In this document: piece after piece, positions 30,061 to 39,834 of the stretch
How positions within the stretch are numbered: the stretch's first letter is position 1
Layout: every line of letters begins with the position of its first letter
Origin: an uncultured Alcaligenaceae bacterium
GTDB lineage: Bacteria; Pseudomonadota; Gammaproteobacteria; Burkholderiales; Burkholderiaceae_B
Assembly (NCBI GenBank): GCA_937896225.1
Contig: CALBMZ010000090.1
Location: 1-56,056, forward strand
Length of the DNA: 56,056 bases
Direction of reading: 5' to 3'
Program-made: the position numbers and the translations under genes
Notes under the pieces: model-generated
The model's input: the letters and a program-made list of their open reading frames with translations, nothing else
Databases searched by the model: none
What the model was told of the DNA's origin: nothing

Positions 30061-30131
30061 CTCGTTATTGTAATGAACCTTCTAAGCAACATGGGGCCAA
30101 TTGAGAATTGCTTAATGATTAAAAAAGAAAC

Positions 30132-30884
30132 ATGCATCAAAATTTATCTAACAACACACCCCTTAACGGCTCTTCTCGCAAAATTTTAATTGTTGACGAT
30201 GACCCTCGATTACGAGACCTCCTGAAACGATATTTAGCGGAACAAGGGTTTCTGGTTTACTCGGCTGAAAACGCACGCGAAATGCAAAAATATTGGCAGC
30301 GTGACATCTTTGACTTGTTGGTGCTCGATGTCATGATGCCTGAAGAAGACGGGTTTTCTATTTGCCGTCGTTTACGCAGCTTGAACGACCTAACCCCAAT
30401 CATCATGCTCACGGCCAAAGCACAAAGTCATGATCGCATCGCAGGGCTTGAACTGGGTGCCGATGATTATTTATCCAAGCCCTTTAACCCGCGTGAATTG
30501 CTTGCCCGCATACACGCCGTTTTACGCCGCAAACCATCCAACGAGCACCCAGGTGCGCCCACTCAAGAACCTGAATCGGTCAGCTTTGGTACGTTTACCC
30601 TAAATTTGTCGAATCGCACGCTGCATTGCGCGGACAAACCGGTTGCACTGACGACCGGCGAGTTTTCAGTCTTAAAAGTTTTTGCTCGTAACCCCCGCAT
30701 CGCCTTATCACGTGAAAAAATGATGGAACTGGCACGCGGTCGTGAACACGCAGCGTTTAACAGAAGCCTTGATGTACAAATTTCGCGTCTGCGACGACTG
30801 ATTGAGCCCAACCCTTCAAAACCACAATTTATTCAGACAGTATGGGGGTTAGGTTACGTTTTTGTTCCGCATGGCAACCTCTAA
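30132..30884 (+). CDS. ompR: OmpR-family response regulator (RisA-like)
   Basis: The 250-residue protein has a receiver domain (acidic Asp22-24 in ILIVDDDPRLRD, phospho-acceptor Asp66 in LLVLDVMMPEEDG, Thr and Lys in MLTAKAQSHDRI and LSKPFNPRELLAR). A winged-helix DNA-binding domain follows from about residue 150 (LTTGEFSVLKVFARNPRIAL, SLDVQISRLRRLIE, VWGLGYVFVP). It closely follows OmpR, and in Bordetella the matching pair is RisA/RisS. It is divergent from tsaB-rimI across 71 bases and overlaps the sensor gene. Likely targets include envelope genes, possibly the porins at 53-56 kb, but that is inference. Confidence 0.93.
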   Translation: MHQNLSNNTPLNGSSRKILIVDDDPRLRDLLKRYLAEQGFLVYSAENAREMQKYWQRDIFDLLVLDVMMPEEDGFSICRRLRSLNDLTPIIMLTAKAQSHDRIAGLELGADDYLSKPFNPRELLARIHAVLRRKPSNEHPGAPTQEPESVSFGTFTLNLSNRTLHCADKPVALTTGEFSVLKVFARNPRIALSREKMMELARGREHAAFNRSLDVQISRLRRLIEPNPSKPQFIQTVWGLGYVFVPHGNL

Positions 30885-32238
30885 GTTTCGTCTTGGGCTG
30901 TTTGCCCGCACGTTTATATTAATGTCGGCTTTAATGCTTGTAAGTTTAGCGGTATGGGCCAATATTTTCTTTTCTATTAGTCTTGAACCACGCGCCATTC
31001 AAGCGAGTCACCGCATCAGCAGTGCGGTAAGCTTGGCCCAACTCTCTCTTGATTTTTCCCCACCTAGCCAGCACCCTCGACTTCTGACTGAAATTGCTGC
31101 GCACGACGCCATACGCATTAAACCGTGGCAACCCATTGACCAAGCCACACCTGTTGAACCGTCTGAATACTGGCATAAAGTTTCGGAATTAGTCGATATG
31201 CAGTTGAAAAAACACACACCACTGTATTGGGCCATGAATGGCGAACCCGGTTTGTGGGTAGGTTTTAAGGCTGAAAACGTTCAATATTGGTTGGCACTTG
31301 AACGCGAACACATTCATGACACGTCTGAAACAAAATGGGTGAGTTGGCTCACGGCTGCAATTTTGCTGTCTCTTATTGGCGCCGCTATCGCAGTTGGTTA
31401 TGTTAATCGTCCTCTAAATCGTCTTGCACACAATGCACAAATGGTGTCACGCGGCCATACCCCCACCCCATTACCTGAAAGGGGTGCCCGAGAAATAAGA
31501 CTACTTAACGCGAGCTTTAATGGTATGGTCGCCGACCTACAAGCGGCTGAGGCCGATCGTAATTTAATGTTAGCGGGTATTTCACACGATTTGCGCACGC
31601 CTTTATCACGTATGCGACTTGAGGTTGAAATGAGCCCGATGAGTGCAACCCAACAACATGCTATTGATCAAGACCTGGCTCAAGTCGAAAGAAGCCTTAA
31701 TCAGTTACTTGATTATGCTCGGCCGGCAAGTAAACCTCCGTGCCAACCTATCGATGTTAGCCAAGCTCTAAAAACACTTGTCAACGACTTAAACCTACAT
31801 GCAGACTCTCAGCAGTACACCCTATTTACAGGCGCAATGGTTACAGCCAAAGCACTCATAGACCCACACGATTTAAACCGTTGCTTGTTGAATTTAATTG
31901 AAAATGCCAAGCGTTATGGGCACCTTAAAAAAACCAACTTTGATGAGGAAGTCATCCTCTCTAAACGAACTGAAATAAAGGGTTCTGTTCAGGTCTTGGA
32001 TGACCGTATATTGATTGATATCGAAGACAACGGCCCGGGTATTCGCACTCAAGATATTGCCCGTGTATTACGGCCTTTTTCTCGCGGTGAAAGTGCCCGA
32101 ACAGGGGGCGGTGGTGCAGGCTTGGGTTTAGCGATTGTTAACCGATTAATAACAAGCGCTGACGGCAAACTTGAATTATTACGCGGTGAACAGGGCGGCC
32201 TGATTGCTCGGTTGAACTTACCGCTGGCTCAGTCGTGA
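30871..32238 (+). CDS. envZ: EnvZ-type sensor histidine kinase (RisS-like)
   Basis: This inner-membrane kinase has 455 residues. TM1 spans about residues 10-35, a periplasmic segment of about 120 residues follows, and TM2 is near 157-178. Then come HAMP ([17 protein letters not shown]), the His box [18 protein letters not shown] (His near 240), N box [13 protein letters not shown]1 DIEDNGPGI and G2 [11 protein letters not shown]. The H-box is EnvZ-like. The ATG at 30871 lies inside the end of ompR. A TTG at 30862 would add three residues. The periplasmic part is the signal-sensing region, but the signal cannot be read from sequence. The last 10 bases overlap the convergent ispF. Confidence 0.92.
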   Translation: MATSKFRLGLFARTFILMSALMLVSLAVWANIFFSISLEPRAIQASHRISSAVSLAQLSLDFSPPSQHPRLLTEIAAHDAIRIKPWQPIDQATPVEPSEYWHKVSELVDMQLKKHTPLYWAMNGEPGLWVGFKAENVQYWLALEREHIHDTSETKWVSWLTAAILLSLIGAAIAVGYVNRPLNRLAHNAQMVSRGHTPTPLPERGAREIRLLNASFNGMVADLQAAEADRNLMLAGISHDLRTPLSRMRLEVEMSPMSATQQHAIDQDLAQVERSLNQLLDYARPASKPPCQPIDVSQALKTLVNDLNLHADSQQYTLFTGAMVTAKALIDPHDLNRCLLNLIENAKRYGHLKKTNFDEEVILSKRTEIKGSVQVLDDRILIDIEDNGPGIRTQDIARVLRPFSRGESARTGGGGAGLGLAIVNRLITSADGKLELLRGEQGGLIARLNLPLAQS

Positions 32239-32726
32239 CTGATTCGCGACAACAAAGCCACAACTGTGACAGCAATACCCTCTTGTCTACCTAAGTAACC
32301 TAGACCTTCGTTGGTTTTACCTTTTATGTTGATGCATTCAAGTTGCAACTGTAAATCATCACTAATATTTTTGACCATTGCTGCAGCATGCGGGGCAATA
32401 CGTGGGGCTTGTGCATGAATGGTAGCGTCAATATTCACCACCCCCCACCCTGCAGCTTGAACTTTTTGATAGGCCACTTTTAGTAAAACTCGGCTATCGG
32501 CATGTTTATATTGTGGGTCTGTATCAGGAAAATGCCGCCCAATATCACCCAACCCGACAGCACCCAGTAATGCATCAGTGATGGCATGTAACAACGCGTC
32601 GGCGTCAGAATGGCCTAAAAGCCCATGTGTATGCTCAATGGTGACACCACCCAAAACCAAAGGCCGATTAGGCACTAACGCGTGCACATCAAAACCCTGC
32701 CCCACCCGAAATGGCACATCACTCAT
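32229..32726 (-). CDS. ispF: 2-C-methyl-D-erythritol 2,4-cyclodiphosphate synthase
   Basis: IspF forms the cyclic diphosphate in the MEP route to isoprenoids. The 165-residue protein has the metal ligands in GFDVHAL and [15 protein letters not shown], then [11 protein letters not shown], and [17 protein letters not shown] near the end. I start at the ATG (32726) that overlaps the ispD stop as ATGA. A longer frame starting at 32756 would lie inside ispD. Length matches the family. Confidence 0.96.
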   Translation of the reverse strand: MSDVPFRVGQGFDVHALVPNRPLVLGGVTIEHTHGLLGHSDADALLHAITDALLGAVGLGDIGRHFPDTDPQYKHADSRVLLKVAYQKVQAAGWGVVNIDATIHAQAPRIAPHAAAMVKNISDDLQLQLECINIKGKTNEGLGYLGRQEGIAVTVVALLSRISHD

Positions 32727-33508
32727 ATTTTTGGTGTTAACCATGAACCCACCCATTCAAAATCTTCAGGCCAAGTTACCTTAGCGTTTTTCACCGAACC
32801 CCTAACCAATAAAGGGGAAAACCCGCCCCATTCTATTGCACTGGCTTCGTCAGTGACCTCAAAACCCGCCTTAAAGGCATCGCTTAACGCTTTTTTCAGC
32901 ATACCCGCCCGAAACATTTGTGGTGTTTGCGCCAACCACATTTGATCGCGATTGACGGTACGAGCCGCTTGATTTGTAGCTATGCCAGAGTTCGTATTTA
33001 AGGTTTGATGGGCTTGTTTCAGGGTGTCTGCTACCGGTAAGGCAAGTAAACCTCCAACAGGGTGAGGCAAACACTGATCAATGAGACAACCTAAACTATC
33101 AGACGTCAGACCAGGTCGAGCTGCATCGTGCACCAGCACCCACTCGTCGTCTTGCAAACCTGCATGTAATGCACCCCAAACCGTTAATGCTCGAGTAGCG
33201 CCTGCACAAGGCAGCACTTGCACGCGATCTAAATCATGCAAGACTTGTTCAGCCCAGTCGTCATCTGCTTGCACAGCCACCAAAACACGTTCTATGCGAG
33301 GCTCTGCTAACAACGCCATGACCGATCGGCGTAACATGGGCACCCCAGCGATGCATTGATATTGCTTGGGAATAATTTGCTCGGTTGTTTGATTTTTAGC
33401 CACAACAGCCCGTAAACCAACCCCGCCAGCAGGCACAATAGCGACTAATCGGTCGCTAGATTTTAAGGCCTTTAAAGCTGAAAAAGGTGTTTCAAATGCA
33501 TTTGTCAT
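32723..33508 (-). CDS. ispD: 2-C-methyl-D-erythritol 4-phosphate cytidylyltransferase
   Basis: IspD couples MEP to CTP in the MEP pathway. The 261-residue protein has the nucleotide-binding start [42 protein letters not shown], the acidic [12 protein letters not shown] and a final [17 protein letters not shown]. The glycine-rich loop has an insertion ([17 protein letters not shown]) a little longer than usual. It precedes ispF with a 4-base overlap and is divergent from mfd. The two enzymes feed isoprenoids, including the ubiquinone side chain. Confidence 0.94.
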   Translation of the reverse strand: MTNAFETPFSALKALKSSDRLVAIVPAGGVGLRAVVAKNQTTEQIIPKQYQCIAGVPMLRRSVMALLAEPRIERVLVAVQADDDWAEQVLHDLDRVQVLPCAGATRALTVWGALHAGLQDDEWVLVHDAARPGLTSDSLGCLIDQCLPHPVGGLLALPVADTLKQAHQTLNTNSGIATNQAARTVNRDQMWLAQTPQMFRAGMLKKALSDAFKAGFEVTDEASAIEWGGFSPLLVRGSVKNAKVTWPEDFEWVGSWLTPKI

Positions 33509-33549
33509 CAGACATTTTATAATGCTTGCTTAATCAGAGCATCTCATAC

Positions 33550-36500
33550 ATGTCTACAGACACCAAACACAATATTTATTCCCATTTAAAGCTGGTTGCA
33601 CCGCACCCCAAAACAGGGCAACGCTTGCACTACCCTCAACCTCCAGGCTCTGCCGACGCTTGGCTGCTGGCAGCTATGGCACGCCAGTCTAAACAGACCA
33701 TTGTGGTGTTAACAGCCGAACCCCTGCAGGCCCAACGACTTTTACAAGAAATCAGTCTCGTTGATCATGACTTACGCGTTAGAACCTTGCCTGACTGGGA
33801 AACCTTACCTTACGACGGTTTTTCACCTCATCAAGACTTGGTGTCTGAACGGTTGCGCACACTTTATGCACTTACGCAAAACGACGTTGATGTACTCACT
33901 GTACCCATTACCACTGCACAGTATCGACTGGCACCTAGGCCTTTTTTAGCGGCATACACTTTTGATTTCAAACAAAAAGATCGTCTCGATGAAGCAGCTT
34001 TGCGCGAGCAATTAATGCTGTCAAACTACAGCCATGTCTCGCAAGTTACGGCACCTGGCGAGTTTAGTCTCAGAGGGGGCTTGGTTGATTTATTCCCCAT
34101 GGGGTCGGCAGTTCCCTATCGACTAGACTTGTTTGACGACGAAATTGAGTCTATACGTGCCTTTGATGTTGACACCCAACGCACGTTGTACCCCGTACAT
34201 TCGGTTCAATTGCTGCCGGGGCGCGAGTTTCCCCTAGATGAAACGTCTCGTAACCAGTTTCGCTCTCGTTTTCGTGAAGTATTTGAGGGTGACCCCTCGC
34301 GAGCACAGCTTTATAAAGATGTTGGCAACGGTATTGCTTTTGCAGGCATTGAATACTATTTGCCGTTATTTTTTGAAGAAACGGCCACACTTTTTGATTA
34401 TTTAAAACCGAACACTTTGATTGTTTCTAGCGGCGACTTAGAGTCAGCCATGCTTCAATTTATGCGCGATACGGTTAACCGTTATGAGTTTTTAAAACAT
34501 GACCTTGAGCGTCCTGTCTTGCCTCCTGAGGCTTTATTTTTAAAGCCTGAAGCCGTATTTGAGCAACTCAAGCCGTTTGCACGCTTAGCGTTAACAGCAC
34601 CCTCTGCAAAAGCGCCCAACCTAGACATCAACGTCAGTCAAGCCAGCAAGCAAACACCCGAGGTAAACGAGCGTCAACCCAGCCTTAAGCACCCAGACTT
34701 TCACACGGCTCCCGACATTGCTATAAACCGTCGCTCTGAAGACCCCGTTTCTAAACTCAGGGCGGTGATTCATGCTGCGCGAACAAACCCCGATGCACCG
34801 CGCTTGGCCTTGTGTGCCGACTCACATGGGCGTCGTGAAACGTTGGTGCAAATGCTGGCCGAACATCAACTGGTGCCTGACAATAGCGCGGAGCAAATCA
34901 GCGACTTTCTTCAGCACGATGCACGATTTGCCGTGTTGGTCGCCCCCTTTGATGCAGGGTTTGAAGCGTATGCAGACGACCTGATTATTGTCACAGAAAA
35001 CGACCTTTACCCCGGTCACGCAGGGGCTACAAGACGCCTCAAACGCGACCAAGGTCGCACCACAGATATTCATGCGATGGTGCGCGATTTAGCCGAACTA
35101 CGAGCCGGTGACCCAATTGTTCACGCTCAGTATGGCATTGGCCGCTACCATGGCCTCGTCAATCTAGACCTAGGTGACGGAGAAATGGAATTTTTACATC
35201 TTGAGTATGCTGGCAAGAGCACACTTTATGTTCCTGTTTCGCAGTTACACGTGATTGCTCGTTACAGCGGCGCCGACCCTGATTCTGCACCCCTGCATCA
35301 ACTCGGTTCGGGTCAGTGGGATAAAGCCCGTAAAAAAGCGGCACAGCAAGTGCGTGACACCGCAGCCGAATTGCTTGATTTATATGCCAAACGCGCGGCA
35401 CGCCAAGGCTATGCTTTCAGCAACCCATTAGGCGACTACGAGCTATTTGCCGAAGGCTTCGGATTTGAGGAAACGCCTGACCAACAAGCCGCCATTGAGG
35501 CTGTGATTCAAGACATGACCTCTGGTCGCCCCATGGACCGTTTGGTTTGTGGCGACGTGGGGTTTGGTAAAACTGAAGTGGCCCTACGGGCAGCATTTAT
35601 AGCCGTTACCAATGGCTATCAAGTAGCTTTACTGTGCCCCACTACCCTACTGGCGGAACAGCACGCGCAAACCTTTAGCGATCGCTTCGCTGATTGGCCT
35701 ATTAAAGTGGTTGAGCTATCACGCTTTCGATCAGCCAAAGAAATTTCACAGGCCATTACGGGCATCACAGCTGGCACGGTTGACATCGTAATTGGCACGC
35801 ACAAAATTTTATCTAAAGATGTTGCCTTTAAAAAACTGGGCTTAGTCATTATTGATGAAGAGCACCGTTTTGGGGTTCGCCAAAAAGAAGCTCTCAAAGC
35901 GATGCGTGCTGAAGTAGATGTTTTAACGCTCACCGCTACACCCATACCGCGTACATTGGGTATGTCGCTAGAAGGCATACGCGACTTTTCAATCATTGCG
36001 ACCGCTCCACAAAAGCGCCTGTCAATTAAAACCTTTGTTCGACGTGAAGACAACAGCACCATTCGCGAAGCCCTTTTACGGGAACTCAAACGGGGGGGGC
36101 AAGCTTACTTTTTACACAACGAAGTTGACACCATTGAAAATCGTCGCGCTCGTTTAGCTGAACTCGTACCCGAAGCACGTATTGCTGTCGCGCACGGTCA
36201 AATGGGTGAGCGCGAGTTGGAACAAGTAATGAAAGGCTTCTACCAACAGCGCTTTAACGTACTGCTTTGCACCACCATTATCGAAACGGGCATTGATGTA
36301 CCCACTGCAAACACCATCATCATGCACCGTGCTGACAAATTTGGTTTGGGGCAGTTGCACCAGTTACGGGGTCGTGTTGGTCGATCACACCACCAAGCTT
36401 ATGCTTATTTACTCACCCCTGGTGAGGACGCAATCACCAAAAATGCACGTAAGCGATTTGAAGCCATACAAGCGATGGAAGACCTTGGTGCAGGCTTTTT

Positions 36501-37131
36501 CTTAGCCATGCATGACCTTGAAATTCGCGGCACAGGAGAGGTGTTGGGCGAGTCACAATCGGGCAACATACAAGAAGTTGGTTTTTCCATGTACAACGAC
36601 ATGTTGAACGAAGCCATTCGCGCGCTCAAAATTGGCGAAACACCCGATTTAGATGCCCCCTTTACCGCGGGTTGCGAAGTGAATTTGCATGCCCCCGCAC
36701 TATTACCCACTGTATACTGCCCTGATATTAACGCTCGTTTAGCGCTTTATAAGCGGTTATCAAACTGCACTGAAATCGATGCTTTAATTCAAATTCAAGA
36801 GGAACTGGTTGACCGATTTGGTAAGCTACCTGACCCCGCTCGCGTTTTATTATCAACCCATCGATTAAGGCTTGATGCCATACCGTTGGGCATACAAAAA
36901 ATTGATGCCACTGATACACAAGTATTGATTCAATTTAAATCAAATTCCCCGGTTGAACCCGCACTTTTAATTGAACTGATTCAAACTCAAAAAAACATGC
37001 GTTTTGCAGGTCCTGATCGTCTACGAATTGACATCGCTGTGACAGACATTAAAGAGCGCACCGATGCCATTCGCGCTTTTCTACGTCGCTTACAACCCGC
37101 ACAGATATTGCAACAAAAGGAACCCGCATGA
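33550..37131 (+). CDS. mfd: transcription-repair coupling factor
   Basis: Mfd removes RNA polymerase stalled at lesions and recruits UvrA. The 1193-residue protein has UvrB-like domains to about residue 350. The RNA-polymerase-interacting (CarD-like) domain is at about 505-580 (DPIVHAQYGIGRYHGLV). Walker A GDVGFGKTE is near 667, DEEH near 768, TATPIPRTLGMSLEG follows, and a C-terminal TRCF domain is present. Residues 355-402 are a low-complexity insert between UvrB-like and middle domains. The ATG at 33550 is chosen over an upstream TTG at 33526. The stop overlaps serB (ATGA). Confidence 0.97.
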   Translation: MSTDTKHNIYSHLKLVAPHPKTGQRLHYPQPPGSADAWLLAAMARQSKQTIVVLTAEPLQAQRLLQEISLVDHDLRVRTLPDWETLPYDGFSPHQDLVSERLRTLYALTQNDVDVLTVPITTAQYRLAPRPFLAAYTFDFKQKDRLDEAALREQLMLSNYSHVSQVTAPGEFSLRGGLVDLFPMGSAVPYRLDLFDDEIESIRAFDVDTQRTLYPVHSVQLLPGREFPLDETSRNQFRSRFREVFEGDPSRAQLYKDVGNGIAFAGIEYYLPLFFEETATLFDYLKPNTLIVSSGDLESAMLQFMRDTVNRYEFLKHDLERPVLPPEALFLKPEAVFEQLKPFARLALTAPSAKAPNLDINVSQASKQTPEVNERQPSLKHPDFHTAPDIAINRRSEDPVSKLRAVIHAARTNPDAPRLALCADSHGRRETLVQMLAEHQLVPDNSAEQISDFLQHDARFAVLVAPFDAGFEAYADDLIIVTENDLYPGHAGATRRLKRDQGRTTDIHAMVRDLAELRAGDPIVHAQYGIGRYHGLVNLDLGDGEMEFLHLEYAGKSTLYVPVSQLHVIARYSGADPDSAPLHQLGSGQWDKARKKAAQQVRDTAAELLDLYAKRAARQGYAFSNPLGDYELFAEGFGFEETPDQQAAIEAVIQDMTSGRPMDRLVCGDVGFGKTEVALRAAFIAVTNGYQVALLCPTTLLAEQHAQTFSDRFADWPIKVVELSRFRSAKEISQAITGITAGTVDIVIGTHKILSKDVAFKKLGLVIIDEEHRFGVRQKEALKAMRAEVDVLTLTATPIPRTLGMSLEGIRDFSIIATAPQKRLSIKTFVRREDNSTIREALLRELKRGGQAYFLHNEVDTIENRRARLAELVPEARIAVAHGQMGERELEQVMKGFYQQRFNVLLCTTIIETGIDVPTANTIIMHRADKFGLGQLHQLRGRVGRSHHQAYAYLLTPGEDAITKNARKRFEAIQAMEDLGAGFFLAMHDLEIRGTGEVLGESQSGNIQEVGFSMYNDMLNEAIRALKIGETPDLDAPFTAGCEVNLHAPALLPTVYCPDINARLALYKRLSNCTEIDALIQIQEELVDRFGKLPDPARVLLSTHRLRLDAIPLGIQKIDATDTQVLIQFKSNSPVEPALLIELIQTQKNMRFAGPDRLRIDIAVTDIKERTDAIRAFLRRLQPAQILQQKEPA

Positions 37132-37988
37132 CACAACATGCCATCATTCAGTCACCCGCACTTGACCAACTATTGATTGAGCAGGCTGCAGCCATTGCTC
37201 AAGCGAATGGCGTTCAGCGTATTAGCAAATCAGCAGCACGGTTGCTCGACGTCGCCAACGATGCAGAAACTTTACAGGCTTTAACTGATTGGGGGCAAGC
37301 GCGCGCAATAGATACCGCTGTTGTTAGCCCAGGCTGCAAGCTTAGCGACTGCAAAATATTAGCGATGGATATGGACTCAACCCTTATCAATATTGAATGT
37401 ATTGATGAAATTGCAGCCTTTGGTGGCGTGAAAGCCGAAGTTGCCGCTATAACTGAAGCCGCCATGCGTGGCGACATCAACGACTTTTCTGAAAGCCTAA
37501 CGCGCCGTGTCGCTTATTTAAACGGCTTATCTGTCGACGTATTGCAATTAGTCTATGACGACAAGTTACGTCTGAACCCAGGTGCCGAGGTGCTGGTACA
37601 AACGGCATTGCAACAAGGAATCAAAATCTTGTTGGTCTCTGGTGGGTTTACTTTTTTTACAAACAAACTTGGCGACCGATTGAATTTAACTCAGACGCTA
37701 GCCAATACGTTAGAGGAAGACGGTCAGGGTCATTTAACCGGTCGAGTCATGGGTAAAATCATTGACGCACAAGGCAAAGCCGACGCACTGGAAGCATTTG
37801 CGGCGCTGCATGGTGCAACACCTGCCCAAACCATAGCCATTGGTGATGGTGCCAACGACCTTAAAATGCTAGGGCTTGCGCATTATTCTGTTGCCTATCG
37901 AGCCAAACCAGTTGTACAAGCCCAAGCGCGCTACGCTTTGAACGTTAGCCCGCTAGACGCGGTTTTAAACTGGTTCGATGGGGCTTAA
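37128..37988 (+). CDS. serB: phosphoserine phosphatase
   Basis: SerB is a HAD phosphatase releasing serine from O-phosphoserine, the last step of the pathway that includes serC at 9093. The 286-residue protein has MDMDSTLINIECIDEIA with nucleophile Asp81 and Asp83, the cap segment MRGDINDFSESLTRRVAYL, motif II LLVSGGFTFF, and GDGANDLKMLGLAHYSVAY for motifs III-IV. The first 70 residues form a helical N-terminal extension. It overlaps mfd by 4 bases. The next gene is convergent, 4 bases away, with no terminator visible. Confidence 0.96.
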   Translation: MTQHAIIQSPALDQLLIEQAAAIAQANGVQRISKSAARLLDVANDAETLQALTDWGQARAIDTAVVSPGCKLSDCKILAMDMDSTLINIECIDEIAAFGGVKAEVAAITEAAMRGDINDFSESLTRRVAYLNGLSVDVLQLVYDDKLRLNPGAEVLVQTALQQGIKILLVSGGFTFFTNKLGDRLNLTQTLANTLEEDGQGHLTGRVMGKIIDAQGKADALEAFAALHGATPAQTIAIGDGANDLKMLGLAHYSVAYRAKPVVQAQARYALNVSPLDAVLNWFDGA

Positions 37989-37992
37989 CGAA

Positions 37993-38331
37993 TTATTCAG
38001 GTACACCATAGTTTTTTGTCTCGAGCTTACGTTTAAGTAAATATCGAAATACAAACCCAGGAAAACCCAAAACCAAAAAAATACAAAAACCGATGGTGAC
38101 CAACGTCATACCATTGGGGAATGGATTTGATAGCGTGGTTTCGAAAGCCAAACCCATTGCAGCAGTTAACACAAAATATACCAAAACTTCAAACGCAACC
38201 AACATGGCTGGTTTAACAGCCATTTTAGACAAACGAAATAAACCAAACAATCTCTCGTTTACAAACGGCAAATTTGCTGCTGCAAGAGCCAACACAATCA
38301 ACAACCACACCGCCACTGTTTGATTATTCAT
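37993..38331 (-). CDS. DUF2818 family membrane protein
   Basis: The 112-residue protein has three hydrophobic segments, near residues 5-25, 42-65 and 75-97, and a basic tail (RYLLKRKLETKNYG). It matches the DUF2818 family (NLPFVNERLFGL motif), which in Betaproteobacteria follows nuoN. The link to complex I is by position only, and no function is known to me. It lies 21 bases after nuoN and is the last gene of the operon. Confidence 0.88.
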   Translation of the reverse strand: MNNQTVAVWLLIVLALAAANLPFVNERLFGLFRLSKMAVKPAMLVAFEVLVYFVLTAAMGLAFETTLSNPFPNGMTLVTIGFCIFLVLGFPGFVFRYLLKRKLETKNYGVPE

Positions 38332-38352
38332 TTATCTAAACACTCATTTGTA

Positions 38353-39828
38353 CTAAAGAGATCGCGCAATCGTTTGAATACAAAACGTGATTAAGCCACT
38401 TGGCACAATACTGAAAACCAATACCAACCCTACGTTAAACATCAAAACGCTTGTTTGTGAAGTGGGTACATGCCCCGTATTGTATGAATGAACAGGCTCG
38501 TCGAAGTACATCACCTTGACCACACGTAGGTAGTAGAAAGCACCAATCAGAGACATCATAACTGCGTAAATAGCGATCCACAGATGGTCGGCTTGTAACA
38601 CAGCTTGTAAGATAACAAGCTTCGAATAAAAGCCTAAGAAAGGTGGAATACCAGCCAAAGAGAACATGAGGAACATTAACGCACCGGCCAACAAGGGGTT
38701 GTGGCGGTTTAAACCTTTCAGATCGTCAATATTTTCACATTCAAAGCCATCGCGACTGAGCAATAACATGACGCCAAACGTACCCAACGTAGTGAGCACA
38801 TAAGTAACCACGTAAAACAATGCTGAACCATAAGCCGATGCTTGTGCAGCTTGATCAGTTGCCGACCCAGAAGCTAAGCCCAGCACGACAAAACCCATGT
38901 GCGCGATGGTTGAGTAAGCCAACATACGCTTAAGATTGGTCTGCATAATCGCAGTTAAGTTACCAATAGCTAATGACAAAACCGCTAGAATCATTAACAT
39001 TTGTTGCCAATCAACCGTCAAAGCACCTAAGCCTTCGACGAGCAGACGCAAAGTGATTGCAAACGCAGCAAGCTTTGGTGCGGCAGCCAAGACCAACGTG
39101 ACAGCGGTTGGTGCGCCTTGATATACATCGGGCACCCACATGTGAAACGGCACTAGTCCTAGCTTGAAAGCCAAACCCGACACAATAAACACCAATCCAA
39201 ACACTAGAGGCATCATGGGTACTTGACCAGCACTCAGTACATCTGCCACAGCACCTAAATCAAGCTGACCCGTTGCACCATAAATCATTGAAATGCCATA
39301 CAACAAGAAGCCCGATGCAAGCGCACCTAAAACAAAATACTTCATTGCGGCTTCAGTCGCTTGAACCTGATCACGACGAATCGCAACCAAAGCATACAAG
39401 GCCAACGACATCAACTCTAGACCTAAGTAAATCGACAAAAAGTTACCGGCTGAAATCATGACCATTTGGCCCAACAAAGCCAGGAGTACCAAGACATAGA
39501 ACTCGCCACCACGCAACATGTCACGACTTTGAATGTACTCACGACCATATATTAGGGTGGCCAGCACAGCAATGTACGATGCAAATTTCAACAGGTGCGA
39601 TAAATCGTCAACAACATATAAGCCATAGAACGATTCGCCTTGCATTTGAACAAACCATTGTGCAAAGGTCATACCCATCAAAATAATGAGTGTCACAATT
39701 GACAAGGCATAAGCCAAAGTGCGGCGAGGTGATTTACTAAAGGCATCAATCACTAAAATAGCCATACTCGCAATCAGCAAGAAGATTTCGGGTAGGGCCA
39801 GTGCGAAGTTATATTGATTCATCATCAT
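38353..39828 (-). CDS. nuoN: NADH-quinone oxidoreductase subunit N
   Basis: NuoN is one of three antiporter-like proton-pumping subunits in the membrane arm of complex I. The 491-residue protein has about 14 membrane helices. It carries the family motif with Lys in helix 7 ([20 protein letters not shown]) and [17 protein letters not shown] in the following region. Three ATG codons in a row leave the exact start uncertain by two residues. It begins 6 bases after nuoM. Confidence 0.97.
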   Translation of the reverse strand: MMMNQYNFALALPEIFLLIASMAILVIDAFSKSPRRTLAYALSIVTLIILMGMTFAQWFVQMQGESFYGLYVVDDLSHLLKFASYIAVLATLIYGREYIQSRDMLRGGEFYVLVLLALLGQMVMISAGNFLSIYLGLELMSLALYALVAIRRDQVQATEAAMKYFVLGALASGFLLYGISMIYGATGQLDLGAVADVLSAGQVPMMPLVFGLVFIVSGLAFKLGLVPFHMWVPDVYQGAPTAVTLVLAAAPKLAAFAITLRLLVEGLGALTVDWQQMLMILAVLSLAIGNLTAIMQTNLKRMLAYSTIAHMGFVVLGLASGSATDQAAQASAYGSALFYVVTYVLTTLGTFGVMLLLSRDGFECENIDDLKGLNRHNPLLAGALMFLMFSLAGIPPFLGFYSKLVILQAVLQADHLWIAIYAVMMSLIGAFYYLRVVKVMYFDEPVHSYNTGHVPTSQTSVLMFNVGLVLVFSIVPSGLITFCIQTIARSL

Positions 39829-39834
39829 GGGGGC

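Noticed and set aside
35619-36089. A 156-codon reading frame on the minus strand inside mfd
   Set aside because: It lies fully within the conserved helicase domain of mfd on the opposite strand, with a composition typical of antisense frames.
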